The notes: generated from the sequence alone by a model not told the origin. A stretch of DNA of 64,000 bases from RHLJ01 sp040222455 (GCA_040222455.1 JAVKDD010000011.1:248001-312000), one strand, 5' to 3'. Positions 27,108-36,335 are shown, counted from the stretch's first letter. Program-made: numbers and translations.

Positions 27108-28097
27108 TCAATTCTGTTTCAAATTAAGTTTATCGATTTCAATATGATATATATTTCCAAAGCCATTCAGAGGGGAGTTCAAGTAATCTTGAAAGACCTC
27201 ATAAGTATATTTAGAGCTTGGAGAATTAAAATTTCTATTTATACGGCTTGAAAAGTATAAAGTCTTTCCATTCGGAGAAACTTTAGGTGAAAAATCATAG
27301 GTGTATGTATTTACTATTTTCCCAATATTCTTTGCTTTACTCCATAACCCATCTATTTTTTCACTATAATGAATATCATCATACCCAAAGTCATCCGGCT
27401 TGTGTTGTACCATAATAAAAAGTTGATTTCCATCGGGTGATACTCCTACATTTCCCTCATGATATTTAGAATTAATAGAATCATTGAGTAGAACAGGCTT
27501 CTGATATTTTCCTTTAGAATAAGGAGCAAAGTAAACATCCATATCTCCATAAATTGAAGGTCTATTTGAACAAAAATATAAATTACCGCTCCTATCTACA
27601 GATGGGGAAAACTCATTAAACGAAGTGTTTATACTATCAGATAATCTGACAGGACGACTCCACTTATTAGTAGAGTTACGTTCTACAAACCAAATGTCAT
27701 TGCTGGAATTTATTGTAGAATCCTTAATGGGGCGATTAGAGCTAAAAAATAGTTTCTTACCGTCAGGTGACAAAGCGGGAGAACCATCACTGTAGTTTCC
27801 TGAAAAGTTGGCAATTTTTGGTGGCATCCACTCTCCATTAGTATTAACAGAATAAGCAATCGTACTAAATCCATGATCATTTGAATAAACTGCAAAATAA
27901 ACTTCTTTTCCATCTGGGGTAATACTAGCATGTCCTTCAAAAGATGCTTTTGAAATGACTCCTGGAGCAAGCATTTCGGGTTCATATTCTATTATTTCAT
28001 GAAGATTTAAATTTTCCTTAACCGAAGTTCTTTCTGTTTTTTGTAAACAGGAAGTCAAGGTTAATGTAATCAAGAGTAAAATAATTTTTTTTTCCAT
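27108..28097 (-). CDS. PD40/TolB-propeller lipoprotein
   Basis: The product has a lipoprotein signal peptide (MEKKIILLLITLTLTSC, lipid Cys at residue 17) and then at least five WD40-like PD40 repeats (ITPDGKEVYFAVYS, LSPDGKKLFFSSNR, VSPDGNQLFIMVQ, VSPNGKTLYFSSR) that should form a beta-propeller in the periplasm or at the surface. I moved the start to 28097 because the upstream in-frame sequence is the translated attC-like site. The function is unknown; such propellers often bind partners or glycans. It has a distant relative in the window at 45778-46707. Confidence 0.85.
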   Translation of the reverse strand: MEKKIILLLITLTLTSCLQKTERTSVKENLNLHEIIEYEPEMLAPGVISKASFEGHASITPDGKEVYFAVYSNDHGFSTIAYSVNTNGEWMPPKIANFSGNYSDGSPALSPDGKKLFFSSNRPIKDSTINSSNDIWFVERNSTNKWSRPVRLSDSINTSFNEFSPSVDRSGNLYFCSNRPSIYGDMDVYFAPYSKGKYQKPVLLNDSINSKYHEGNVGVSPDGNQLFIMVQHKPDDFGYDDIHYSEKIDGLWSKAKNIGKIVNTYTYDFSPKVSPNGKTLYFSSRINRNFNSPSSKYTYEVFQDYLNSPLNGFGNIYHIEIDKLNLKQN

Positions 28098-28110
28098 TTT
28101 TGTTTGTCCA

Positions 28111-28179
28111 ATTACTGCTAACGGTTTGGCTATGCGCAGTGTCCCGCAGGGCATTGCGTATAGGTTTTGTTGCCCACAG
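28111..28179 (-). repeat. attC-like recombination site
   Basis: On the minus strand a 69-base element lies between the stop of the DUF3052 gene and the start of the propeller lipoprotein. Its arms CTATACGCAATGCCC and GGGACACTGCGCATAG pair at 13 of 15 positions with two mismatches and one bulged base around a TGC loop, and it ends CCGTTAGCAG. This is the shape of a short integron attC site and has the same orientation as the one at 26341-26471. Confidence 0.6.
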
Positions 28180-28185
28180 TATTTT

Positions 28186-28602
28186 TTATCTATCTCTTTT
28201 CCTGTAAACAAATTTATGCCCGCTCCAATCATTATCAATAGCTGCGACTTTAGTGTCCACAAGTCCATTATTCAGTCCAAAATTCAATATTTGAAATTTA
28301 TCCAAATCAGTTTCGATTTTTGAACTCTTTTTGGGCCAACTTATCCAAAGTATGCCACTTTTTTTAAGATTTGGTTTTGCTGTCGCAAAATAATTGATTA
28401 GTTCTTCTTTCTTTTTGGAAAAGATATGAATGAAATCAATATCAGACACTATATCGTTTTCTGGAAATATTTCCACGCTTTCCGGAAAATCGGAAAAAAA
28501 GTCAAGATAGTTTTTTGGGGAATTGAAAACCTGAATTGAATTCCCATCTTTTATCCCCAACTTTTTTGCAAGTGGTGTTCCTGAATATCCAGCAGTTTTC
28601 AT
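28186..28602 (-). CDS. DUF3052 family protein
   Basis: The 138-residue product begins KTAGYSGTPLAKKLGIKDG, the hallmark of DUF3052, and continues with an alpha/beta pattern (DIDFIHIFSKKKEELINYF, then GILWISWPKKSSK). It is cytoplasmic and has no signal peptide. The function of the family is not known. The stop codon lies 7 bases before the attC-like site, as for a gene cassette. Confidence 0.85.
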   Translation of the reverse strand: MKTAGYSGTPLAKKLGIKDGNSIQVFNSPKNYLDFFSDFPESVEIFPENDIVSDIDFIHIFSKKKEELINYFATAKPNLKKSGILWISWPKKSSKIETDLDKFQILNFGLNNGLVDTKVAAIDNDWSGHKFVYRKRDR

Positions 28603-28725
28603 AACTCAGTCTATTTATTTTGCTTTGATTGTGTTTCCTGGCAGGTACTATATTTGGATAAATGTAGAAATGAATTCATTTAACTCTCTGTATGCAATAC
28701 TTATAACACTTATTTGTATCTGTAT

Positions 28726-29544
28726 TTAGTATTCGTAAAATTCTTTTATAATGAAATTCATTTCTTCTTCTTTAGGTTTAAGTAAAGAATTCAAATAGTA
28801 CCTGTGAAAGTAGCCATTCAATACAATTATTTTCTTACCCGGGTTTTCTTTAACAAAGTGCAAAATATTTTTAGACATTGTACGGTTTCTTAAATCCCAA
28901 AATTCCGATGCTTTTTTAAAGCCTTCAAAATAACTGATGCTATCCCCATCACTTTTAACGTAAAATGTGTCAGAGAAAATCGGATATTCAGACATTATGC
29001 GCAAAAGCTCCTTATAGTGATATTTTTGCCTGATTTCAGCAGCTTTATCAGTTTCAGGATTATTAATGGCTCGAGCACCTAAATAGGCAAATGAATTAAG
29101 AGTATAATTTATTTCAAGAAAATTTTGATAGATTCTTTTACTCAAAGAGTTCAGCAGATTATTATTGTAAAGGCTGTCCAGCAATTCCAATGCTTTGCTG
29201 TCTGTGGGTCGAGATCCTATTCTTATCCTATATTCGTTTCTTCCTGTGAATTCGTATGGTCTTAAATCTACATCAAAGTTATTCATATACTTTACAGTGG
29301 CAATATTTTCATTACTTTCCCAAGTTTTCTTAAATTCAAAATCTTTGGTAAAAAATGAAGAATCCACTTCGAAAAGTATCAAGTCTGGCTCTATCTTAAC
29401 CAAGATATTATAAAGGCTGTCGGGCGTAAAATTTTGGATGGGCTGATGTACAGTTCCAAGAAGCACCAATTCCGTTCTTTTATTTGTACAACTCCAAAAA
29501 AGCAAGCCAATAAAAACAAATTCTAAAATTTTTTTAATTCGCAT
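28726..29544 (-). CDS. TraB/GumN-like lipoprotein
   Basis: The 272-residue product has a lipoprotein signal ending LLFWSC (Cys19) and a TraB/PrgY-like start of the mature part (LVLLGTVHQP, then EPDLILFEVDSSFF). In this family a GxxH and a Glu in the E-V-D strand are conserved, and both are seen. A later segment NPGKKIIVLNGYFHRYYL contains a second conserved His. Some members are metal-dependent proteases, but the function here is unknown. The gene has the same direction as its neighbours. Confidence 0.72.
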   Translation of the reverse strand: MRIKKILEFVFIGLLFWSCTNKRTELVLLGTVHQPIQNFTPDSLYNILVKIEPDLILFEVDSSFFTKDFEFKKTWESNENIATVKYMNNFDVDLRPYEFTGRNEYRIRIGSRPTDSKALELLDSLYNNNLLNSLSKRIYQNFLEINYTLNSFAYLGARAINNPETDKAAEIRQKYHYKELLRIMSEYPIFSDTFYVKSDGDSISYFEGFKKASEFWDLRNRTMSKNILHFVKENPGKKIIVLNGYFHRYYLNSLLKPKEEEMNFIIKEFYEY

Positions 29545-29557
29545 AGGTTTTTCAGTA

Positions 29558-29580
29558 TTGCTACCAACGTGTTGTGCATT
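29558..29580 (-). repeat. Partial attC-like end
   Basis: On the minus strand the sequence GCACAACACGTTGGTAGC, 14 bases before the TraB-like gene start, resembles the 3' half of the two attC-like sites (CGTTRG followed by CA or TA). No matching 5' arm is found within the 120 bases before it, so it may mark the edge of the cassette array. Confidence 0.35.
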
Positions 29581-29701
29581 CGTAATATCATTTCCGCATT
29601 TATTTAGATTTCTGAGTCTTTGATCATATTAAGTAATTCTTTGAAAAGAGCTTTTCTATATATTTCAGTATAGTTTTTTAACCTAAAGGCTGAATCTAAA
29701 A

Positions 29702-30382
29702 TTATAATCTATAGTTTATACCTAGCTTAAGTCCTGTTCTTAGGATGTTATTATTGATACTATCTTGTGGTTCTATTTGTTTGGTAGTTGGCATTAAATT
29801 ATAGTCTAAGTAGATCCCGGTTGATATTTTTAGGTTATCAAAAATGTTGAATTTTAAACTAAGATTAGATCGATTACTCAGATAATTGGTCCAACTGAAC
29901 AAGTCAATGGAGCTAAATTCAGGCTCGTTACTTATTTCTTTCAGATACATATTAACTACCAGGTGAGTTGAAAGCTCCAGATTCAAGATCTTAAGTATGG
30001 TAGGGCTGTTATAGCCTAGTCCGGTTCCGGTGCTTAGAAAAAGGGCTCTATAAGTGTGTGTACTTTCATCAAAACCAGGTATTGCTGTTCGGTTTGAAAG
30101 GTGTCCGTTATCGGCCCACCCGATCCGTCCAGACAAGAAGAACGAGCGGTTTAAGGTGTAGTTTAATCCCAGTTGTACAGACGGCCTAAATTCCGTCCGT
30201 GAATGATACTCGACCTCTGAATTTTGATTAATGATGTTAATACCATAAGTAGATCGGCCGGGATTGGAGTATTCAATATTGAATACCAACTCCCATGGAT
30301 CAACTGTTTTATGTTGTGCAATGGTAATTTCTGTCATAAAAAATACAAAAAACACTAAGTAAGTAAACTTATGGTGTATCAT
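29702..30382 (-). CDS. Putative outer-membrane beta-barrel protein
   Basis: The 226-residue product has a signal peptide (residues 1-22, ending TIAQ) and then alternating strands with aromatic ends (VQLGLNYTLNRSFFLSGRIGW, LRTGLKLGINYRL). The last residues NYRL do not give the usual terminal Phe, but the pattern suits a small beta-barrel of 8-10 strands. No family was recognised. It is set apart from the cassette genes by the partial attC-like end. Confidence 0.72.
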   Translation of the reverse strand: MIHHKFTYLVFFVFFMTEITIAQHKTVDPWELVFNIEYSNPGRSTYGINIINQNSEVEYHSRTEFRPSVQLGLNYTLNRSFFLSGRIGWADNGHLSNRTAIPGFDESTHTYRALFLSTGTGLGYNSPTILKILNLELSTHLVVNMYLKEISNEPEFSSIDLFSWTNYLSNRSNLSLKFNIFDNLKISTGIYLDYNLMPTTKQIEPQDSINNNILRTGLKLGINYRL

Positions 30383-30475
30383 AAATTTGAATTTATTGTG
30401 ATCTAATCTCTAAAGAATAAATGTTCTTGAATGTCGGAAATGGTACACCTTTCATGTATGGGAGTACATTTTTGG

Positions 30476-30934
30476 CTAATTTAATATCGTTTTGGTCCAG
30501 GTCCATTGCATCTCTTTTTCACCGCTTTCATCTTCGATCCTTGCAGTAAGTTGGTCGCCTGAACGGCTGTAAATAATACGCTGAGGAAAATCGTGGCTAA
30601 GATTCTCAAAAATGGCTTTCCCTGAAGTCACTTCTGTCAAAGTAAACTCAGTAGGTTCTTTTCCAGAAGGGGATGCAAGGTACACAATGGTGCCGTCTTC
30701 TTTGGTGCTGATGCGAAGGAATTCAAAAGCTGAATTTTCGCCCATAACATCGCGGTGTATGCCAAGTATCATATTTCCGGAAACAGGACTCCATAATTCT
30801 TCCATATCCACACCTTGCACTTGACCGGTCCAGTAACCGCTGATCCAGCTCAGATCTTGGAGATCCTGACCATTTGAAGCAGTTGAGGATACCAGAAGGA
30901 CCGTTAGCAAAACAAATATTTTTTTCATCATCAT
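30476..30934 (-). CDS. Exported DUF6265-like protein
   Basis: The 152-residue product has a signal peptide ending near SNGQ and a mature part beginning LSWISGYWTGQVQG, followed by EELWSPVSGNMILGIHRDV and FEFLRISTKEDG. This matches the DUF6265 pattern of small beta-barrel (lipocalin-like) proteins. The function is unknown. It is a single gene with a potential promoter in the 90 bases before it. Confidence 0.8.
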   Translation of the reverse strand: MMMKKIFVLLTVLLVSSTASNGQDLQDLSWISGYWTGQVQGVDMEELWSPVSGNMILGIHRDVMGENSAFEFLRISTKEDGTIVYLASPSGKEPTEFTLTEVTSGKAIFENLSHDFPQRIIYSRSGDQLTARIEDESGEKEMQWTWTKTILN

Positions 30935-31026
30935 AGAATTTGATTGAGGTTATAATTCTAAATTAAAGGCCAGGAGCAAGACTAAATTGTAATAAAAAGA
31001 CATATGACGGCCCGATGAATATTGAT

Positions 31027-32268
31027 CTAATAATGTCGATCTACTTTGGAATCGTCAGGCATAATTAAGATGTAGTCATAATTGATGATCTCACGGATTT
31101 CAAATTCTGAGCCCGTAAGCTCTTTGGCCTGAATCTGTTCCCTGATCGGCCGGACATCAATGAGAGTCCATCGGTCTTTTTCTCCCACACTCATAAAGTT
31201 TGCTGAGATACTGTAATTTTCATTGTCCATCATGTCTTCGCCATCGATATATCTGTTCAGGAATCGAAGATAAAGAGCCTTGGTATCAAGACTGTCGGAT
31301 AGACTTTGTATATGATTACCCAGATCAAAATAATTAAGCGGGCTCCTTTCCCTTCCTGAGTGATAACTTCCCATTTTGAGAATCACTTTGGGCATGGAGT
31401 CTTGTTCTGATGCCCGGTTAAAGCCCTTATCAAAATTGGATTTGAAATAGGCGATCCGGGTCTGATTACTCTGATCATAGTTTCCCTCTTCATACATGCA
31501 ATAGATACTTAAGCTTGTCTCAATGGCATCAGTGATCATTCTAACTTTAGCATCCCCGCTGTTAAAAGATCCAAGGTAAGTATTCAGTGGTTCCGAGTCT
31601 TTAAGGGTACAGGCAAGATCATAGCCACTGAATATTTGTGCTCTTAGCTGCTTCCAGTTGATACTTCTGTGCAGTTTACGAAGGAGCTTTTGTTGTTCCG
31701 GACTAAGTTCGCCGGCTTCATCTGCCAGTGCATCCAATAAATATGGAACCGAGAAGGAGAATTCCTGATCTACTCCCCAAAAATCATATCCTTTCTGGTT
31801 TGCCATCTTCAGCATAGGCAGATCTGCTTTCTCTGTAAAAAAAGGTATTGGGTAGATATTGAAGAGGTTATTGGAATATTCATCGTAGAAGTCGGAAACC
31901 TGTTCGATTCCCTCTGAAGTCAGTTTTTGAAGTTTTTCAGCCGCAACCGGACCCGTTTCAATGGCAAAATAGCCAAAGCCGAAAGATGCTGCGGTATCAA
32001 GCAGGGCGGTGGTAAATCTGCTTAGCTGAATCCGGTTGTGTAATTCACCCAAAGCCAGGAACTGACTTTCAGATACTTCTTTTATCAATGAATCAGCCCC
32101 GACTATCATGTCATCCTGTAGTGTAAAATAGGAGGTATGGGGGAGCAGATGCTCCGGCTGTAGCTGCTCAGCTGCCTGCAGGCTCTTTAAAGGGAGGAAT
32201 AAAAGAAAAATTATCAGCAACAAGGTATATGATTGCAAGACAATTTCTGAAAGCATTCTAAAAGACAT
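31027..32268 (-). CDS. Exported erythromycin-esterase/ChaN-like protein
   Basis: The 413-residue product has a signal-like hydrophobic segment (about 13-32, ending LQAAE). The core starts SQFLALGELHNRIQLSRF and GYFAIETGP, which resembles the EreA/ChaN/TIKI superfamily, where Glu and His in the GE(x)H motif are active-site or metal ligands; another His lies in MGSYHSGRERSP. Closer identity to erythromycin esterase is uncertain, so no resistance role is claimed. The GC content of this and neighbouring genes is higher than in the backbone. Confidence 0.65.
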   Translation of the reverse strand: MSFRMLSEIVLQSYTLLLIIFLLFLPLKSLQAAEQLQPEHLLPHTSYFTLQDDMIVGADSLIKEVSESQFLALGELHNRIQLSRFTTALLDTAASFGFGYFAIETGPVAAEKLQKLTSEGIEQVSDFYDEYSNNLFNIYPIPFFTEKADLPMLKMANQKGYDFWGVDQEFSFSVPYLLDALADEAGELSPEQQKLLRKLHRSINWKQLRAQIFSGYDLACTLKDSEPLNTYLGSFNSGDAKVRMITDAIETSLSIYCMYEEGNYDQSNQTRIAYFKSNFDKGFNRASEQDSMPKVILKMGSYHSGRERSPLNYFDLGNHIQSLSDSLDTKALYLRFLNRYIDGEDMMDNENYSISANFMSVGEKDRWTLIDVRPIREQIQAKELTGSEFEIREIINYDYILIMPDDSKVDRHY

Positions 32269-32445
32269 GAAAGCTAGACGATTTTAATTTCAATTTAACA
32301 GACTCGTAATTTGTACTTACCGAGTGATAAGTGACCAATCTAAAAGAATTATCTCGGGTTAAATTGTAAAAAACAGACAGAACCGCTCTTTTAGAAAACG
32401 AAAGTGAACATGGTTCAAACGGTGACTTAATTATTGCAGAAAAGT

Positions 32446-33258
32446 TCAGCTATTATTAATGTGTTCCTGTATCAAATCATTGGTGGTAAAATGCAGACCG
32501 GAAAAAAACTTTTTAGGAGACATACCGGTGATCTTTCGGCATTCTTTCACAAAGTGGGACTGATCATAATAGCCAAATGATAAAGCTTCGACCAGGTTGG
32601 TGGAGGGATTCTTCATTAGATGTGAAGTAGTCAGATCAAATCTGATCACATCTTTGAGTTGTTTTGGAGTCAGTGAAAAATGTTTCTTAACAAATCGATA
32701 GAGACTTTTGGTTGTCATGTATAGGGAGCGGGAAATGGATTCGATATCTTCATTCTTGAGATCTGTGAATTCCTCCAGTACTTGTAAAATTTTTCCTTCA
32801 TTAGGGATGGGAGATAGTATTTTTTTAAATAGTGCGTCTAACCATTCTGTCTCAAATCCTTCTTGTCCGGCAGTTAAGCGTTTAGTCATCTCTTGCCTGA
32901 CTTCCGGACTGTAAGGGAAAAAAAAGGGGACCAGAAGTTTGTCGGTTTTTGGGAGTTTAAACTCAGGGTGACCCAATACTGAGATCTTCATTTTTATATT
33001 TATACACTTCATTCCCGCATCAATACGAAGTAAAGAAGAATCATTACTGGCGAAGAAGAGCCCTGTTTTGGGAGCTTTTTTAAAAGTGCCATCAGACTGA
33101 TCAAGTACCGAAAAACTACCATCTAAAATAAAATAAATATCAAATTTACCATTGGGTACTGTTTTCAGGTAGGCCGGTTTACTAAAGTAATACAACTGGT
33201 ACCGGTCAATATGTAAAGAAACCGCAGGATCTTGAGGGATATTCTCTAACGAGATCAT
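32446..33258 (-). CDS. AraC family transcriptional regulator
   Basis: The 270-residue product has a cupin-like N-terminal sensing region (PNGKFDIYFILDGSF) and a C-terminal AraC DNA-binding domain with two helix-turn-helix units; the second reads ALSFGYYDQSHFVKECRKIT with MSPKKF after it. The regulated genes are not known. It starts next to a 22-base sequence (33259-33280) that returns at 35411-35432, which could be its operator or a duplication scar. Confidence 0.9.
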   Translation of the reverse strand: MISLENIPQDPAVSLHIDRYQLYYFSKPAYLKTVPNGKFDIYFILDGSFSVLDQSDGTFKKAPKTGLFFASNDSSLLRIDAGMKCINIKMKISVLGHPEFKLPKTDKLLVPFFFPYSPEVRQEMTKRLTAGQEGFETEWLDALFKKILSPIPNEGKILQVLEEFTDLKNEDIESISRSLYMTTKSLYRFVKKHFSLTPKQLKDVIRFDLTTSHLMKNPSTNLVEALSFGYYDQSHFVKECRKITGMSPKKFFSGLHFTTNDLIQEHINNS

Positions 33259-33280
33259 ATTGTCTGATATTTACAATTAA
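33259..33280 (+). repeat. 22-base direct repeat, copy 1
   Basis: The sequence matches 35411-35432 at 21 of 22 bases in the same orientation. It lies directly against the start codon of the AraC gene, in its 5' untranslated region. Confidence 0.6.
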
Positions 33281-33452
33281 ACCCTTAAATATTTAGATAA
33301 ACTATTATCATCGGAGAAATACGCATCAAACTTGAAAAAGTTATCAGGCTTTCAACGGAAAAATTAAGAGTGTGTAAAAGTGATCTTTGCACAGTAACAA
33401 TATACGATCAATTATTTATGAAAACCCAAACTCAACGGACAACGAATGGTTC

Positions 33453-33749
33453 TGACATACTTATTTAAGGTGGAGTAGTTTTACAAACAACAATCCAACT
33501 GAAAATATTTTATCGTTGAACATTCCAGTGTATATCGTTGCAGCGGCGAACGACAGAAGCACATCTGTTTTAGGAACTGATTACTTATATCTCGAAAGCA
33601 TCAGGCGGAAAAAGAGAAACATATTCTACAATGTGTATCCAGTTGATCATTCTGTAAGTGAGCTGATAAAAGATGAGAATGGAAATATTGTTTCAATGAA
33701 AAATTACAGTACCGAAATTCTAAACTCAGCCTTTGATTGGTTATTGTAA
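33453..33749 (+). pseudogene. 3' remnant of an alpha/beta hydrolase-type gene
   Basis: The frame is open from about 33453 and reads as the C-terminal quarter of a hydrolase: LNIPVYIVAAANDRS holds the usual strand before the acid residue and VYPVDHSVSEL carries the usual catalytic His. There is no N-terminal part or nucleophile elbow; the only nearby ATG (33418) opens a 16-codon frame that ends in a stop. A TTG at 33516 could start a 77-residue fragment, but it would not be active. Confidence 0.6.
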
Positions 33750-33772
33750 CGATAATTAAAGTCTATACGAAA

Positions 33773-35215
33773 ATGAAAAAAATTACAGTAGCACTAACCA
33801 TACTTATCTTCTTCTATTCCTGTAAGAGTGATGACCTGGCACTCCCGGACCGTGATATCAGTTGCAGTGAAACGTTTGATTATCTCACGCAAAAAGTGTC
33901 GGAAAACTATATCGTATTGAAGGAAATGGAGGAAGTCGGCAATACATCCGAATATGAAGCTCATTTAGAGAAATACTCCGACATCGTTAAAGGTAAAGAT
34001 GGGAGCGAGTGCACTAAGGCTCTGACTGACTATATCAATTGGTTTGATGACGGACATCTTTTTGTGCTGGAACGTCCGGAGTACACAGAGGCTGAAAAAG
34101 CACTTATTCGTGAAAGATCTCTCAGCTCGGTAAAAGAAGTTTCTGGAATCGAAGAATTACTCGCAGAGCAGGATGAGGAAGTGCTTGTGGGGAAATGGAC
34201 GGATGGTGAATATCTGTTTGGGATTGTACAGGTCGGTAAGGATTATATGGCTTATACTCTTACATCATCCGACTCCCTGCAATCCGGATATCCCGTCTTA
34301 AGCCTGCAAGAGGGAGAAGATGGCTACGAGGGATTCTATCACGGCTATACTGATGCTCCCAGATACATTACAGCCCATGTGTATAAGAATGATACCTACC
34401 TGAGTATATTTGGAGGGGTAAAGTGGGAAAAAATACATTCCGGCTCAAGGGAAGAACAAGCTATTGAAAATGGCAACAAAGTAGATCCTAAATTAGGGTA
34501 TATAGAGGAAGTTCAGGAAGGAGTAGTGGTATTCGAAATCCCGTCTTTCAGTGTAGATTTTATGCTTTTTAGGGATCTAATCCTGGAGAATGAACAGCTG
34601 CTAAGAAGTACCGAATATTTAATTATCGATGCAAGAGGAAACACCGGCGGTAACGCCATTTACGGTATGTTTACTCCTTTGTATGCAGATCGCGGAAGAG
34701 AAGAAAGTCAGGGAACAGTATTAGCCTCCGAAGATAACAAAACGTACTTCGAGTGGTTGGCAACCCAAAATCCTGATGTTTATCAACCGGTGGTAGATCG
34801 GATTAACAAGAATATGGGAGAAATTGTAGCCGGTCCGGTTTTCCCGCGACAACCATATCAGGAAGAAGATAACAATCTTAAAGAAGTAGCCATACTCACC
34901 GATGAGGCCTGTGCAAGTGCATGCGAATCATTTTTGCTGACCTCAAAAGAAATCAGTGACCGCTTAACACACTATGCCAAGACCAATACCTATGGAATGA
35001 TCGACTATACCAGTGTATATATGGTTTCATTGGAATCAGGAAATCAAAATATTTCTTTTGGTTATCCGACCGGGAAACTATCAGATTCTTATTTCACCGG
35101 TGAGTACGCAAACGGGTTTAATGACAATGGGATCCGTCCTGATTTGAGGATACCTGATTCTGTTAATGATGAGATTGGATATGTATTAAATCAGCTTGGG
35201 AAAGAGAATGATTAA
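33773..35215 (+). CDS. S41-type peptidase lipoprotein
   Basis: From the Met at 33773 the product has a lipoprotein signal (ending FFYSC, Cys16), a helical N-terminal domain, no clear PDZ, and an S41 core with LIIDARGNTGGN and the nucleophile Ser382 in CASACES; Lys403 (YAKTNTYG) may be the general base. Unlike the Ctp at 4206-6116 it lacks the long tail and PDZ and resembles the S41 tail-protease-like lipoproteins frequent in Bacteroidota. The substrate is unknown. The earlier Met at 33737 would add 12 residues that overlap the preceding remnant and spoil the signal peptide. Confidence 0.85.
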   Translation: MKKITVALTILIFFYSCKSDDLALPDRDISCSETFDYLTQKVSENYIVLKEMEEVGNTSEYEAHLEKYSDIVKGKDGSECTKALTDYINWFDDGHLFVLERPEYTEAEKALIRERSLSSVKEVSGIEELLAEQDEEVLVGKWTDGEYLFGIVQVGKDYMAYTLTSSDSLQSGYPVLSLQEGEDGYEGFYHGYTDAPRYITAHVYKNDTYLSIFGGVKWEKIHSGSREEQAIENGNKVDPKLGYIEEVQEGVVVFEIPSFSVDFMLFRDLILENEQLLRSTEYLIIDARGNTGGNAIYGMFTPLYADRGREESQGTVLASEDNKTYFEWLATQNPDVYQPVVDRINKNMGEIVAGPVFPRQPYQEEDNNLKEVAILTDEACASACESFLLTSKEISDRLTHYAKTNTYGMIDYTSVYMVSLESGNQNISFGYPTGKLSDSYFTGEYANGFNDNGIRPDLRIPDSVNDEIGYVLNQLGKEND

Positions 35216-35225
35216 TCTACTTTTT

Positions 35226-35348
35226 ATGAAGAAAAGAATGAAAATACCGACTCTTTTATCGCTAATAATCTTCCTCAATAGTACTTTCCTAAAGGCCCAG
35301 GTCAATATTCCAGCAGAGCAAGTGAAGCAGTATAAAACCAAGTATTAG
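35226..35348 (+). pseudogene. N-terminal fragment of a secreted protein
   Basis: A 40-codon frame encodes a complete signal peptide (MKKRMKIPTLLSLIIFLNST, ending KAQ) followed by only 14 residues and a stop. It looks like the start of an exported protein whose body has been deleted. It lies 10 bases after the S41 lipoprotein gene. Confidence 0.5.
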
Positions 35349-35410
35349 AATTTACGGCGCTGAATAGATAAATAGTTTCTTAAAAAGAGTTTTACCTTGA
35401 TCCATCCGAG

Positions 35411-35432
35411 ATTGTCGGATATTTACAATTAA
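35411..35432 (+). repeat. 22-base direct repeat, copy 2
   Basis: This is the second copy of the sequence at 33259-33280 (21 of 22 identical). It stands 60 bases before the alpha/beta hydrolase start. Confidence 0.6.
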
Positions 35433-35492
35433 TACGCCTTTTAATTGCTTAGAATATGATTTTCAATAAATTATTTAAGACGGGTAAATAAT

Positions 35493-36320
35493 ATGAAGCG
35501 TTTATTTTTAGTATTGGTTTCTGTTTTTTGGGTAAGCCAGACATTAGCTCAAAATACAACCTCAAGCAATATGATCGAGGGGGAAAGTTTTGAATTCAAA
35601 ACTGAGCATTCCACCCTTCACTACGAAAAATATGGATCAGGTACTCCACTCTTGGTTCTCCATGGAAATGGAGGGTCCACTAAAAGTGTCTATCGGTTAA
35701 TTCCTGAGCTAATCTCAGAATATCAAGTAATAGCTGTTGACAGCCCTTGTCATGGACAAAGTTCCTGCAATGAAAACCTGTTGAGTTATGAATTTATAGC
35801 CAACGAGATAACGGCTTTTATTAATGAACTTGGCTATGATAAGATCAAGATATGGGGGCATAGCGATGGAGGAATAGTTGGTTTAATGTTAGGTTATACA
35901 ATACCGGAAAAAATTGATCGAATGTTAGTCTCGGGGGCAAATACACGCCTGGATACTACAGCATTACTGCCTGAAATCGTGGAAATGATTGGCAGGTACG
36001 ATGAAATCCCAACGCCGGACATGAGGTTACATGTAAAATTAATGGCCGAGCAAAAACCTATCCCGGATGCAAAAATCAAAAAAATAACTGTTCCTGTAAC
36101 CTTGTTGGTTGGAGATCGGGATGCCGTTCAGATCGGCCATACGCTTGAGTTATTCAGGCTCCTTCCGGAAGCTAATCTATGTGTTCTCCCGGGTACAAGT
36201 CATTTTCTCGAAAATCCGAGTTATGTAATCACCCAAATTAAGCAGTTGAATCATCCTTTCAATTCTCCATCTACAATACAAATTGTTAAGCGAATTTCAG
36301 ATCAGGTATTTCAGGACTAA
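35493..36320 (+). CDS. Exported alpha/beta hydrolase
   Basis: The 275-residue product has a signal peptide (ending TLAQ, about residue 20) and an alpha/beta hydrolase fold with oxyanion HGNGGS, nucleophile Ser124 in GHSDGG, an acid region LLVGDRD and a His in GTSHFLE. Two Cys (CHGQSSC) lie after the second strand, suiting an exported protein. The substrate is unknown. Two repeats and gene fragments on either side show that the neighbourhood has been rearranged. Confidence 0.88.
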   Translation: MKRLFLVLVSVFWVSQTLAQNTTSSNMIEGESFEFKTEHSTLHYEKYGSGTPLLVLHGNGGSTKSVYRLIPELISEYQVIAVDSPCHGQSSCNENLLSYEFIANEITAFINELGYDKIKIWGHSDGGIVGLMLGYTIPEKIDRMLVSGANTRLDTTALLPEIVEMIGRYDEIPTPDMRLHVKLMAEQKPIPDAKIKKITVPVTLLVGDRDAVQIGHTLELFRLLPEANLCVLPGTSHFLENPSYVITQIKQLNHPFNSPSTIQIVKRISDQVFQD

Positions 36321-36335
36321 ATAAAATACTTGAAC

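Noticed and set aside
28098..28268. N-terminal extension of the propeller lipoprotein
   Set aside because: The extension is the translated attC-like site and would hide the lipoprotein signal.
33737..33772. Upstream start of the S41 lipoprotein gene
   Set aside because: The 12 extra residues overlap the preceding remnant and spoil the lipoprotein signal; 33773 is preferred.
35893..36080. Minus-strand frame within the alpha/beta hydrolase
   Set aside because: Shadow of a clear hydrolase in the opposite strand.
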